Assembly: GCF_001561995.1 (NCBI RefSeq)
Contig: NZ_LLWC01000017.1
Location: 124,001-188,000 of the forward strand
Direction of reading: 5' to 3'
Length of the DNA stretch: 64,000 bases
Origin: Polycladidibacter hongkongensis
GTDB taxonomy: Bacteria; Pseudomonadota; Alphaproteobacteria; Rhizobiales; Stappiaceae
Every line of letters begins with the position of its first letter. Positions within the stretch are counted from its first letter, which is position 1. Shown here piece by piece: positions 43,781-52,824 of the stretch. The translations under genes and the position numbers were made by a program. A model generated the notes under the pieces. It was not told where the DNA came from. It did not search any database and saw only the letters and a list, made by a program, of their open reading frames with translations.

Positions 43781-43806
43781 GCGGGCATTTTGTCGCGAAT
43801 GCCCGC
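43781..43806 (-). promoter_or_regulatory. Nine-bp perfect hairpin in the purEK leader
   Basis: GCGGGCATT (43781-43789) and AATGCCCGC (43798-43806) with an 8-base loop lie about 50 bases upstream of purE. No T run follows in either direction. It could be an operator, an attenuation element or an mRNA stabiliser. The remaining upstream sequence to 44053 is AT-rich and should contain the purE and ydcH-like promoters. Confidence 0.4.
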
Positions 43807-44053
43807 TTAGTTAGCGATGCGGCTATAGTTACTTCCGCTCAGTTTCGATTGCAATATATTGATGCAAATACCTATCATATTCTTCTGGGTGTATGAATTT
43901 TATCTCTTTGAATTTATTTTTACTTTCTGTGTACGGATGAATGATACTCTTTTTGCGTGTGGTCACCTGCGCGGACAATTTTTTGCTATTCGACAACGGG
44001 ATAAAATGGTGTCACACTCCTGATGCATAACAAGAGTAGGAGGATCGAGATCT

Positions 44054-44230
44054 ATGTCCATCGAAGCGCACCTCAGTGAACTCGAACGTCGTCATGCCAG
44101 CATTGATCAAGATATCAGTGTGGCAGAAAAATCGCTCACAACAGACCCGCTTCATATCAACGAGCTAAAACGCAAAAAGCTCCAGATTAAAGACCAGATC
44201 TCACGATTACGAAATGGGAGTGCCCATTAA
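44054..44230 (+). CDS. YdcH/DUF465 small helical protein
   Basis: A 58-residue protein, MSIEAHLSELERRHASID..., with a Lys/Glu-rich helical hairpin ending in LKRKKLQIKDQISRL. This is the DUF465 (YdcH) signature, common and often duplicated in alphaproteobacteria. The function is unknown. It has a strong AGGAGG ribosome site and an ideal terminator 28 bases after the stop, so it is an independent unit. Confidence 0.88.
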   Translation: MSIEAHLSELERRHASIDQDISVAEKSLTTDPLHINELKRKKLQIKDQISRLRNGSAH

Positions 44231-44257
44231 ACCCTTAAATCTTCGCGGTTATTTGTT

Positions 44258-44284
44258 GGCGCCGGAAACTCCGGCGCCTTTTGT
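44258..44284 (+). terminator. Intrinsic terminator of the DUF465 gene
   Basis: GGCGCCGGA (44258-44266) pairs with TCCGGCGCC (44270-44278), with a 3-base loop, followed by TTTTG. Confidence 0.9.
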
Positions 44285-44651
44285 GTTGATGCTCATTTGA
44301 CATGCTAAGTAAATGAGCACAGTCATTTAAGCACCTTGGCGCTGCCATGTTGAATAACTTAAACGTATCAAAATGGTATGTTGTAGAAAATGCGGTTGTT
44401 TGTAATTATATTTACTGGTTTGCTAATAGCAGATTTTGGAAAAGAAAATTTTGTATATTTAAAGTTCATGATACATCTTTGTGGTGAACTTTGCGGCATT
44501 TTGTCCTTATTTTATTGATCCCTCCCCTTAATAATCGTAGGTATCGACCTGTAGCGACAATTCGCGCAGGTGCGAACACTTCACATGCGCCACTCAATAC
44601 TTAGACTGTAGCTGGGTGGATGAACGCTTGTTTGAACGAGCGGAGGTGTGC
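44285..44651. other. AT-rich gene-free stretch
   Basis: About 370 bases with visibly lower GC than the surroundings, especially 44370-44530. One 46-codon frame (44347-44487) encodes an aromatic-rich peptide but has no ribosome site and no family resemblance. GGAGG at 44642-44646 belongs to the next gene. No RNA element recognised. Confidence 0.4.
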
Positions 44652-45188
44652 ATGAACTGGAATCAAAGCTATCTGCGCCGGAGGTACACGCTGCTTCTGT
44701 TTGTTGTCGGCATTTTTGCGATGCTGCTGATGGTCGTTGTTGGTTTTGCGATGAGTTCCGTTTACCTACAAGTCCAACAGTGGTTTTTTTTGATGATACT
44801 GTTTCCAAGCATGTATCAGCTTTATCGAGAACGGCGGGCAACAGCCGCACATTTGCGCCGCTATTGGTCGATCTGGCTTGGGGCATGTTGTTTGCTGTTG
44901 TTGGTATGCGCGCAAGTTTTGGCTGTCGCGTGTCCTTCTCTATCTGACGAAGATGGGTCGCAGATGTGTTGGCAGCGGCCTTTGGCGCGGTTGCAAGCGC
45001 GCTTTTTTGGGCGAGATGCGGCTCTTTTGCAAGTTGAGCAAACTCCCTTATTGCTCGCCTCTACGCGCTCTGAAAGCCAAAATTTGGTCGGTGTTTCGGC
45101 GAAGCAGCTGCTTATCAAAATTAAGGGGTTCCCAGTGAACGAGCCGCAGCGTCTTTGTGCGCTACGAGAAGCCAACCATGCCTTGTAA
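44652..45188 (+). CDS. Hypothetical membrane protein
   Basis: I do not recognise this 178-residue protein. The ATG at 44652 has GGAGG 5 bases upstream. Three hydrophobic segments are visible: about 13-36 (LLLFVVGIFAMLLMVVVGFAM), 38-55 and 78-97 (WLGACCLLLLVCAQVLAVA). They are followed by a roughly 80-residue soluble C-terminal part with a Cys pair (CPSLSDEDGSQMC) and no known motif. Its 3' end overlaps the convergent TauE gene by 27 bases. Confidence 0.65.
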   Translation: MNWNQSYLRRRYTLLLFVVGIFAMLLMVVVGFAMSSVYLQVQQWFFLMILFPSMYQLYRERRATAAHLRRYWSIWLGACCLLLLVCAQVLAVACPSLSDEDGSQMCWQRPLARLQARFFGRDAALLQVEQTPLLLASTRSESQNLVGVSAKQLLIKIKGFPVNEPQRLCALREANHAL

Positions 45189-45932
45189 ACCGTCGTAGAC
45201 CAATTTGAGCGAGACAACGAAAACGCCAAGATAGGTCAGCTGATAGAACAGTTTTTGGCTGATGCGGTGGACGAGGTAGACGCCGAGTAAAGTGGAGATC
45301 GGGGCGATTGGTAACAATACCAGTGATGTGCTGAGATTGGCTGCATTAAACTGCCCGAGGAAGAAGTAGGGCACCAGCTTCACAGCATTGACGACTGTAA
45401 AAAAGATAACCGATGTACCTGCAAAGAGCACCGAGCTTTGGCGCAGGGGCAGCGTATACATCTGGTAGGGGGGTCCGCCTGCATGACTCACAAAGCTGGT
45501 GAAGCCTGCAAGAAAGCCCCAAATACCAGCTTTGATGCGGTTTTGCGGCTTAGCAATTCTGGGTGCTTTGCGTTTCAGCCAATGGTTTAGCACAAAGAGA
45601 AACGCGATGATGCCGACGAGTAGCTTTATCTGGTGTTCTGATACGTAAGCTGCCAAGAGCCAGCCAACGCCGATGCCGGCAATTGCTGCAGGCAGCATAT
45701 TGCGCATTGTCGCATGGTCCCACGATTGGCGATAGGACGCAAGACCGACAAGGTCCATGGCGACAAGTATTGGCAAGAGAATCCCTGCTGCTTGGACAGG
45801 CGAAATGATCAAGCTCATTAGGGGCACTGCCACAAGGCCCATGCCGCCGCCCAAACCCCCTTTACTGATGCCGACAAGAAAGACGGCGGGAATGGCAACC
45901 AAGTAAAATGTCGGATCAGTTATGGGCAGCAT
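45162..45932 (-). CDS. TauE/SafE family sulfite/anion exporter
   Basis: A 256-residue membrane protein with about eight helices in two similar halves. The N-terminal half has FLVGISKGGLGGGMGLVAVPLM and the C-terminal half has GFLAGFTSFVSHAGGPPYQMY. These paired Gly-rich motifs define the TauE/SafE (DUF81) family, which exports sulfoacetate, sulfite or other organic anions. The substrate cannot be assigned from context, since no sulfur genes are near. Confidence 0.88.
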   Translation of the reverse strand: MLPITDPTFYLVAIPAVFLVGISKGGLGGGMGLVAVPLMSLIISPVQAAGILLPILVAMDLVGLASYRQSWDHATMRNMLPAAIAGIGVGWLLAAYVSEHQIKLLVGIIAFLFVLNHWLKRKAPRIAKPQNRIKAGIWGFLAGFTSFVSHAGGPPYQMYTLPLRQSSVLFAGTSVIFFTVVNAVKLVPYFFLGQFNAANLSTSLVLLPIAPISTLLGVYLVHRISQKLFYQLTYLGVFVVSLKLVYDGLQGMVGFS

Positions 45933-46137
45933 AGCGAGGTTTTCTTGTTTGCTTACAGCATCGTTTCGCTTTTAAGCGGATATGGCGACGAGGCAAGATG
46001 TCATTTGAAGGTTGGTCAGTCGTCGCCTTGTTCCGATGACCTAATTCCATTTGCCAATTGGTTTGCAGGGGTATCTGCGGCAGTTTCTAGCATGGGAGAA
46101 TGACGTATCACAGCCAAAAAACCGGAGGAGCGGGACA

Positions 46138-48045
46138 ATGTCTAGTCAATATGGCGAGGTCTATAGCCAGTGGATGCAGGATCCGGTGAGCTTTTGGGAA
46201 AGTCAGGCAGCGCAGATTGATTGGATCAAACCATGGGAGCGCGCCTTTGCGGCGGAAGAGGGGGCATATGGGCGCTGGTTTTCGGGTGCGCAATGCAACA
46301 CCAGTGCAAATTGTCTGGATCGGCATGTGGGAAGCGGGCGCGCGGAGCAGCTAGCGCTGATTTATGATAGTCCGGTTACCGGCACAAAGCAGAGATACAC
46401 CTATGCGCAGCTGCTGGAGAAGGTCTCGCAACTGGCGGCAGTGATGGCCGCGCATGGGGTCGGTAAGGGCGATCGTGTGCTTATATATATGCCGATGATA
46501 CCAGAAGCGGCGATGGCGATGCTTGCGAGTGCACGTTTGGGCGCAGTTCATTCTGTGGTGTTTGGCGGCTTTGCGGCGCAAGAACTGGCGACACGCATTG
46601 AGGATGCCAAACCGGCGATGATTGTTTCTGCATCCTGCGGTATCGAGCCGGGGCGAATCGTGGCGTATAAACCGTTGCTTGACGAAGCAATTGAGCTGAG
46701 CGCCCATAAGCCGAGCTGTTGCCTGATTAAGCAACGAGAGGCACTTAATGCAGAACTGGTGCCTGAAAGAGATTATGATCTTGAAGGACTGATGCGCGAG
46801 GCAGCGCGTACCGGGCAAAGCGCGGCGCCGGTTGCCGTTGAAGCCACTGACCCGCTCTATGTGCTTTACACCTCTGGCACGACAGGCCAGCCGAAGGGCG
46901 TTGTGCGCGACAATGGCGGGCATATGGTTGCGCTGAAGTGGACCATGGAAAACTTCTATGACGTGAAGCCGGGCGAAGTGTTTTGGGCTGCATCGGATGT
47001 AGGCTGGGTGGTCGGACACTCCTACATCGTTTATGCGCCACTGCTACATGGCGCGACAACGGTGCTTTATGAGGGCAAACCGGTCGGGACGCCTGATGCG
47101 GGTGCATTTTGGCGCGTGATCGCAGAAAACAACGTGGTATCGCTGTTCACCGCGCCGACTGCGTTTCGCGCAATCAAGAAAGAAGACCCCAATGGAGAGT
47201 ATCTGAAGAAATATGATATTGGCAGCTTGCGCTCTTTGTTTTTAGCTGGCGAGAGGGCGGATCCGGATACGATTTCTTGGGCGGAGCAGTTGCTAGAGGT
47301 ACCTGTTCTGGATCATTGGTGGCAGACGGAAACGGGCTGGTGCATCTCCGGTAATCCGCTCGGGCTGGGGGCGCTACCAGTGAAGCTGGGTTCTGCGACA
47401 GTGCCGATGCCGGGCTATGATGTGCAGGTGCTTGACGACGCGGGGCATCCGGTTGAAGCTGGCGTTCTGGGCAATATTGCCGTACGGCTGCCGTTGCCCC
47501 CGGGGTGCCTGCCTACACTATGGGAGGCCGAGGAGCGCTTCAAAGACGCGTATTTGAGCGAGTTCCCCGGATTTTATAAGACGTCGGATGCCGGTTTAAA
47601 GGATGAGGACGGGTATCTGTTCATCATGTCGCGTACCGATGATATTATCAACGTGGCCGGGCATCGGCTTTCAACTGGCGCGATGGAAGAGGTTCTTGCC
47701 AGCCATGATGATGTGGCGGAGTGCGCGGTGATTGGGGTCTCGGATAAGCTAAAAGGGCAACTGCCCTGTGGCTTTGTGGTGCTGAAGAGCGGCGTGGAGC
47801 GTGAGCATAGCGAGATTGAGAAGGAGCTGGTTGGGCTGGTTCGGCAGCAAATCGGACCAGTTGCCGCCTTTAAACTGGTGATCACAGTGGAGCGTCTACC
47901 CAAGACGCGCTCTGGCAAAATCTTGCGTGGCACGATGCGATCCATAGCAGATGGGCAAGACTACAAGATGCCTGCCACCATCGATGACCCCTCTATTCTT
48001 GATGAAATTTCAGAGGCTTTGGAGGGCTATCGCTCAACCTCTTAA
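46138..48045 (+). CDS. Propionate/short-chain acyl-CoA synthetase (PrpE-like)
   Basis: A 635-residue ANL synthetase. I use ATG 46138 with GGAGGAG 8 bases upstream. The ATP loop YTSGTTGQPKGV, the acyl pocket ASDVGWVVGHSYIVYAPL, the motif WWQTETGW and the catalytic Lys in LPKTRSGKILR are all present. The PrpE/ACSS3 subtype is suggested by GHMVALKWTM and by the GGFAAQELA segment. It activates propionate (or acetate) to acyl-CoA via the adenylate. No 2-methylcitrate genes are nearby. The Lys in the last motif is a typical acetylation target. Confidence 0.9.
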   Translation: MSSQYGEVYSQWMQDPVSFWESQAAQIDWIKPWERAFAAEEGAYGRWFSGAQCNTSANCLDRHVGSGRAEQLALIYDSPVTGTKQRYTYAQLLEKVSQLAAVMAAHGVGKGDRVLIYMPMIPEAAMAMLASARLGAVHSVVFGGFAAQELATRIEDAKPAMIVSASCGIEPGRIVAYKPLLDEAIELSAHKPSCCLIKQREALNAELVPERDYDLEGLMREAARTGQSAAPVAVEATDPLYVLYTSGTTGQPKGVVRDNGGHMVALKWTMENFYDVKPGEVFWAASDVGWVVGHSYIVYAPLLHGATTVLYEGKPVGTPDAGAFWRVIAENNVVSLFTAPTAFRAIKKEDPNGEYLKKYDIGSLRSLFLAGERADPDTISWAEQLLEVPVLDHWWQTETGWCISGNPLGLGALPVKLGSATVPMPGYDVQVLDDAGHPVEAGVLGNIAVRLPLPPGCLPTLWEAEERFKDAYLSEFPGFYKTSDAGLKDEDGYLFIMSRTDDIINVAGHRLSTGAMEEVLASHDDVAECAVIGVSDKLKGQLPCGFVVLKSGVEREHSEIEKELVGLVRQQIGPVAAFKLVITVERLPKTRSGKILRGTMRSIADGQDYKMPATIDDPSILDEISEALEGYRSTS

Positions 48046-48096
48046 CTCGAGGTAGTTTAGTGGCGCGCAAGCAGGTTTGCTGCGCCGCTACACCTA

Positions 48097-49896
48097 TTAG
48101 GGCAGGGCAGCGGCGCTTATGTCGTCTTGTTGCTGCGAGAACTGCATGCGCGCGAGCTTGGCATAAAGACCATCTTTTGCCACCAGTTGTTGGTGGGTGC
48201 CGCTTTCGACGATCTCACCTTTATCCATCACCAAAATGCGATCAGCCTTAAGCACCGTTGCCAAGCGGTGGGCGATAACAAGAGTGGTGCGGCCAACCAT
48301 GACCTCATCCAACGCTTTTTGTACGAGCTTTTCGCTGTGTGCGTCCAGTGCGCTGGTTGCCTCATCGAGCAGCAGAATAGGAGCATCTTTTAAAAACGCC
48401 CGCGCGATTGCGATGCGCTGACGCTGGCCGCCGGATAGGGTGACCCCGCGCTCGCCGATTAAGCTGGCGTAGGCTCCATTCATTTTCTCGATGAACTCGT
48501 GCGCTTGCGCCATGGCGGCTGCGCGCTGGATATCCCGAGCATTGCCGGTTTGGCGGCCTATGCCGATGTTTTGTGCCACGGTTTCGGCGAAGATCGCCGG
48601 ATCTTGCGGTACAAGGGCAATCCGTTCGCGCAGGTGTGTAGGGTCTAGTTGTTTGATGTCGACATCATCAACAAGAATGCGGCCCGCCTGCGGATCGTAG
48701 AAGCGGCAGAGTAGCTGGAAGAGTGTCGACTTGCCTGCGCCAGATGGACCGACGATCGCAACTGTTTGCCCTGCCTCTACCGAGAAAGAAAGCTGCTCGG
48801 TGATGCCAGCGTTTGCCGCACTGGGGTAGGCAAACGAAACGCCTTCAAAGCGGATGTTGCCTTTGGCTGGGGTTGGTAGGCTGGCGGGTTGCGCTGGCGC
48901 TGTGATCTGCGGTTTTTCCGATAGGATCTCCGAGAGGCGGCCGGCTGCCCCTGCTGCCTGTGACAGTTCACCCCAAACATTTGATAGTTCTGACAGGGAT
49001 CCGGCGGCCATAACCGCGAAAATGACAAACTGGGTGAGCTCGCCGCCTGTCATTTGCCCCTCAATAACTGCGATTGCGCCGCTCCATAGCACGCCTACAA
49101 CGGCGGTGAGCGCCACAAAAATCACTAGGAAAATCAGAAAGGCGCGGGCCCGGGTCGCGGACTGAGCAGCCTTGTAGGCTTCCTCTGCTGAATTGGAGAA
49201 GAACTCGCTGGTTTGGGTTTCGGCAGTGAAGGATTGCAGAGTACGAACTCCGCCGAGTGCCTCTGTGGCGAAGGAAGCGCTTTCGGCTAAGGCATCCTGC
49301 GCTTTACGCGCGCGGTTGCGCACCATGCGGCCAAAGCCGATGAGCGGGAGGACGATGAAGGGAATTGCGATAATTACAAACGCAGAAAGGCGCGGGCTGG
49401 TGACGACCATCATAGCAACCGCGCCGATCAGGGTTAGGAACTGGCGAAGCGCTATGGAGGCGCTGGCTCCGAAGGCGGATTTAATGAGTGAGGTGTCTGC
49501 GGTAAGGCGAGAGAGAATCTCTCCAGACTTGTTTTCATCATAAAACTGTGGGCTGAGCTTTAACAGGTGTGCAAAAACATCTTGCCGCAGGTCCGCCGTG
49601 ACCCTCTCACCAATTGTCATCACAAGATAGTAGCGCAGAGAGCCGCTAACCGCGAGGACCACAGTCACTGCAATAATTGCCAGGAAATAATCTTGAATAA
49701 GGGTTGGGTTATCGCCTGCAAAGCCATTGTCGATCATAAAGCGGGCGGCAACAGGTAGCATTAATGCGGCCGCTGCGGCCACAATAAGCGCGACAAAAGC
49801 CCAGAAAACACGCAGTTTTCGCTTTTGTAGGTAAGGAAGCAAGGCCGCAAGCGAGCTAAGGCTTTGCTGTTTGGCTGAGCTAGTGGCTTTGGACAT
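48097..49896 (-). CDS. MsbA-type ABC exporter, fused membrane and ATPase domains
   Basis: A 599-residue half-transporter: six membrane helices at about 25-320, then an ATPase domain with Walker A GPSGAGKST, the signature LSGGQRQR, Walker B ILLLDEAT and the H-loop IAHRLAT. Such ABCB-like homodimers flip lipids or export drugs or peptides. The N-terminal 20 residues are Ser/Lys-rich. It converges on prpE and is not linked to a substrate-specific operon, so the cargo is unknown. Confidence 0.92.
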   Translation of the reverse strand: MSKATSSAKQQSLSSLAALLPYLQKRKLRVFWAFVALIVAAAAALMLPVAARFMIDNGFAGDNPTLIQDYFLAIIAVTVVLAVSGSLRYYLVMTIGERVTADLRQDVFAHLLKLSPQFYDENKSGEILSRLTADTSLIKSAFGASASIALRQFLTLIGAVAMMVVTSPRLSAFVIIAIPFIVLPLIGFGRMVRNRARKAQDALAESASFATEALGGVRTLQSFTAETQTSEFFSNSAEEAYKAAQSATRARAFLIFLVIFVALTAVVGVLWSGAIAVIEGQMTGGELTQFVIFAVMAAGSLSELSNVWGELSQAAGAAGRLSEILSEKPQITAPAQPASLPTPAKGNIRFEGVSFAYPSAANAGITEQLSFSVEAGQTVAIVGPSGAGKSTLFQLLCRFYDPQAGRILVDDVDIKQLDPTHLRERIALVPQDPAIFAETVAQNIGIGRQTGNARDIQRAAAMAQAHEFIEKMNGAYASLIGERGVTLSGGQRQRIAIARAFLKDAPILLLDEATSALDAHSEKLVQKALDEVMVGRTTLVIAHRLATVLKADRILVMDKGEIVESGTHQQLVAKDGLYAKLARMQFSQQQDDISAAALP

Positions 49897-50155
49897 AAAA
49901 ATGGTCCCTGGTGCAAGGTCTTTGGCTATTTATATAAGTGAGCATAGAGATTGTGTCATGCCCGATATCCTGCAAGGGCAAAAGCTTGAATTTCTCTCGC
50001 GATTGCCCCCTTGTTTCCCCGCCAGTGATAGGGTATAGACCCTGCACGATTTATTGCTGCGGGGTTCCTGCGGCTTATTCAAGAACAAAGCGCATATCGC
50101 CTGCGACCCCTTTGAAAGCAAGATGCGGGCGCGGCGGACGCTGAAAGGACTGGCC

Positions 50156-50380
50156 ATGAAAGAGGGTATCCACCCAGACTACCACGCAATCAAAGTGGTA
50201 ATGACCGACGGTACCGAGTTCTCCACTCGCTCCACCTACGGTAAAGAAGGCGACACATTGCAGTTGGACATCGATCCAAACTCCCACCCAGCATGGACCG
50301 GCGGTGACCGTCAGCTCATGGACCGCGGTGGTCGTGTTTCTCGCTTTAAAGACAAGTTTGGTAGCTTCCTCGGCAACTAA
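50156..50380 (+). CDS. rpmE: 50S ribosomal protein L31, cysteine-free form
   Basis: A 74-residue protein starting [19 protein letters not shown] and ending [13 protein letters not shown]. Its length, HPDYH motif and S/T-rich beta region mark it as L31, but the CxxC zinc motif of other L31 proteins is absent. The ribosome site AAAGGAC is 6 bases upstream. It converges on rcdA, with a terminator between them. Confidence 0.95.
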   Translation: MKEGIHPDYHAIKVVMTDGTEFSTRSTYGKEGDTLQLDIDPNSHPAWTGGDRQLMDRGGRVSRFKDKFGSFLGN

Positions 50381-50407
50381 ATCTTGTAAAAAGCGTTATT
50401 GCTTTAG

Positions 50408-50436
50408 GGCCTCGGATTTTCCGGGGCCTTATTCTT
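50408..50436 (+). terminator. Intrinsic terminator of rpmE
   Basis: GGCCTCGGA (50408-50416) pairs with TCCGGGGCC (50420-50428, one G-U pair), followed by a T-rich tail. It overlaps the stop codon of the convergent rcdA. Confidence 0.82.
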
Positions 50437-50977
50437 TTGGGGGCAGCTTGCTAAAGCTTGGGAGTTCTGCCCTTAGTTTCTCAATTTGCTCATCAATCGG
50501 GCTTTGTTGCTGTGCCTGTGTTTCTTGTCTACGGAATTGCACAAGCGCTTCTTCCAGATGCTGAACGCGCTCTTGCAGGCGTGTCGCTTTTTCAATGAGA
50601 ATACAGAGCGGAGTGGGAAGTTCATCCCAGCATTTCGTGTTTTGCGCAGTCATGGCCGGTCCGAACTGCACGCGGCGGCGCTCTGAGTTGGCCTCAGATG
50701 GCGTAATTTCTCCCTCTAGTACAGCGCGTTGCAGCAGCAACCATGAGGCAAGTTGCATTAGTCGGGTGGTCAGGCGCATGGATTCGCTTGCGTAGGCCAA
50801 TGCGGGCGCGCGGGCGAGGCTGCGGGACTGTTTCTTGCCGGGGCCATCGAGATAGGATGCTGTTTCTTCTATCAATGCCATGCCATCTTGAAAGAGATCT
50901 TCGAAACCTTGTGACTGTATGACGTGTTGACCGAAGTAAGTCGGAGGTGAGGGGGAAGTTTTTTTGGGCCTAATCAT
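50429..50977 (-). CDS. rcdA: RcdA (DUF1465) protease adaptor
   Basis: A 182-residue helical DUF1465 protein of the RcdA family. In Caulobacter RcdA acts with CpdR and PopA to bring CtrA and other cell-cycle substrates to ClpXP. The core helices, roughly 25-150, include FEDLFQDGMALIEETASYLDG, SMRLTTRLMQLASWLLLQRAV and the LPTPLCILIEKATRLQERVQ segment. The C-terminus is Gln-rich and probably flexible. Its leader (50978-51040) contains small inverted repeats without a T run. CpdR is encoded at 20 kb in this window. Confidence 0.88.
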   Translation of the reverse strand: MIRPKKTSPSPPTYFGQHVIQSQGFEDLFQDGMALIEETASYLDGPGKKQSRSLARAPALAYASESMRLTTRLMQLASWLLLQRAVLEGEITPSEANSERRRVQFGPAMTAQNTKCWDELPTPLCILIEKATRLQERVQHLEEALVQFRRQETQAQQQSPIDEQIEKLRAELPSFSKLPPKE

Positions 50978-51204
50978 TATTCATACTCCGCACTGTTGAT
51001 CCCCTTTTGGGATGGCTGGGCTGCGCTGCGGATGTTCTTCGGGAGGTGCAGCGGCTGTGGGATCAGCTTTGCATTTCGTGTCGTGCGAAGGGAATACTTG
51101 AGAAATTCTAGGGCACAAACCGCAGATAATTCCCTTGGTTACCTGAGTTTTTCGGCTGTTAGTTTTATTTAAGGTAAATGTGCGGGAAGCGCAGCTTTAT
51201 ATCA

Positions 51205-51240
51205 TTAAGAAAAAAGAAAGCCGCAGAAGAGCGGCTTCTA
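51205..51240 (-). terminator. Terminator of the DUF1192 gene
   Basis: Leftward, AAGCCGC (complement of 51231-51237) pairs with GCGGCTT (complement of 51218-51224), then TTCTTTTTTC follows. The sequence between here and rcdA holds short repeats only; I see no gene in 50978-51372. Confidence 0.8.
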
Positions 51241-51372
51241 GAAGTTTCCATAGTCAGGGAGGCGTCTTGGAGCGATGGAAAAGCTCCTTCCACTAACCGG
51301 ATAGATATATTAAAGATTACTATGGTAAATAAATGGTTAACTTGGCGTGTTTGCTTGTGTAACCTTAGGTAG

Positions 51373-51567
51373 CTATTTGCTTTTAAAGAGACTTTCAGCT
51401 GCCTCTGTCGAAGTTTCTTTGGACCTTATCTCTGATTCAGTACGGGTGATTTCAGCTTTTAATCTCTCGAGGCGCTCTTGCAGTTCGGCTAGCGAGAAGC
51501 TGGATAAATCCGGCGAAAGCATGGCTTGGTTTCCGGTCGGTTTCGGGGTTTCATCAAACACACTCAT
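51373..51567 (-). CDS. DUF1192 small coiled-coil protein
   Basis: A 64-residue protein, with DLSSFSLAELQERLERLKAEI followed by an E/T-rich heptad stretch, matching the DUF1192 family of alphaproteobacteria. The helical C-terminal half should form a coiled coil. Function unknown. It is divergent from the quinone oxidoreductase gene (about 90 bases apart) and is closed by its own terminator. Confidence 0.85.
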   Translation of the reverse strand: MSVFDETPKPTGNQAMLSPDLSSFSLAELQERLERLKAEITRTESEIRSKETSTEAAESLFKSK

Positions 51568-51660
51568 GGTGATCTCCTCGGCTTTTGGTTAAGTCTATTG
51601 CGAGATTGGGCGGTTTGCCTAGAGGTAAACGTTTGTGACGGATTGGATGTGAGGGCGGAG

Positions 51661-52653
51661 ATGGGTAACAGCATGATGCAAGCAGTGGAAATTAGCGCAG
51701 TTGGTGGGCCGGAGGTGCTGCGGGTTATCGAGGTTGATCTGCCGGTGGTGCAAGCAGGGCAAGTGCTGATTGAAGTAGCAGGCGCAGGGGTAAACCGCCC
51801 AGATATTTTACAGCGCCAAGGGGTGTATCCCGCGCCCCAAGGGGCTTCCCCTCTGCCAGGTCTGGAAGTGTCGGGCCGGGTGCATACGGTGGGTGAGGGC
51901 GTTGATCCAGAATTGCTCGGGCAAGAGGTTTGCGCTCTGGTTGCTGGGGGCGGGTATGCACAGTTCGCCGTAGCTGAAGCAGCACATTGCCTGCCTGTGC
52001 CCGTGGGCGTAAGCCTTTTGGATGCGGCCGGGCTGCCGGAAGTATACATGACGGTGTGGTCAAACGTATTCCAGCGATGTGGCCTGAAAGCAGGCGAGAG
52101 TTTTCTTGTGCATGGGGGCAGCTCTGGAATTGGGATCTGCGCTGTGCAGCTTGCCAAAGCCTTTGGTGCTTGCGTGTTCACCACTGTTGGTAGTGAAGAG
52201 AAGGTAGGGGCCGTTTTAGAGCAAGGGGCGGATATTGCTATCAACTACAAAGAGCAAGACTTCGTGAAAGAAGTACTGGGGGCTACTGACAAGCGGGGGG
52301 TTGATGTGATTTTGGATATGGTTGGCGGCGATTATGTGGAGCGAAACTGGAAAGCTGCCGCTGTAGAGGGGCGCATTTGCCAGATAGCGGCCCTTACAGG
52401 TGTCAGCGAGAGTGTGAATATCAACCGCTTGATGATGAAGCGGCTTACTCATACCGGTTCAACTTTGCGTGCGCGTTCCAATGCTTTTAAGGCACAAATC
52501 TGCGCGGAGTTGAAGGAGCAAGTGTGGCCACTGTTTGCCGAGGGGCGCCTACGTACAGTGGTGGATAGCGTCTATTCCCTTGCATCGGCGGAGCAGGCGC
52601 ATCGACGGATGGAAAGTTCGGCTCATATCGGCAAGATACTCTTAAAAGCTTAG
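51661..52653 (+). CDS. Quinone oxidoreductase-like medium-chain dehydrogenase (zinc-free)
   Basis: A 330-residue MDR protein of the QOR/PIG3 subgroup that reduces quinones or enones with NADPH. I use ATG 51661 (GAGGG 5 bases upstream); ATGs at 51673 and 51676 are alternatives. Seen: the GVNRPDILQRQGVYP substrate region, a nucleotide-binding loop VHGGSSGIGICAVQLAKA and no zinc-ligand Cys cluster. The C-terminal SAEQAHRRMESSAHIGKILL is typical. It precedes trcR, an order familiar in Hyphomicrobiales. Confidence 0.92.
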   Translation: MGNSMMQAVEISAVGGPEVLRVIEVDLPVVQAGQVLIEVAGAGVNRPDILQRQGVYPAPQGASPLPGLEVSGRVHTVGEGVDPELLGQEVCALVAGGGYAQFAVAEAAHCLPVPVGVSLLDAAGLPEVYMTVWSNVFQRCGLKAGESFLVHGGSSGIGICAVQLAKAFGACVFTTVGSEEKVGAVLEQGADIAINYKEQDFVKEVLGATDKRGVDVILDMVGGDYVERNWKAAAVEGRICQIAALTGVSESVNINRLMMKRLTHTGSTLRARSNAFKAQICAELKEQVWPLFAEGRLRTVVDSVYSLASAEQAHRRMESSAHIGKILLKA

Positions 52654-52824
52654 TGGTATGCTGCAAGGTGCCCTGTGGGAATTACGGGAAATGCCGCAGT
52701 GAGGCGGAAGGGGTTTGCTTTCCGGCAACTCTCGGCCTATATTGTCGTCAATTCCCCGAAATTCAAAGGAATCTGGCTTCACCCTCTTAACTGACCGGTG
52801 GGGCATACAGGAGGGTTATATACT

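Noticed and set aside
44347..44487. 46-codon aromatic-rich peptide
   Set aside because: No ribosome site, AT-rich random-like composition, no resemblance to a known small protein.
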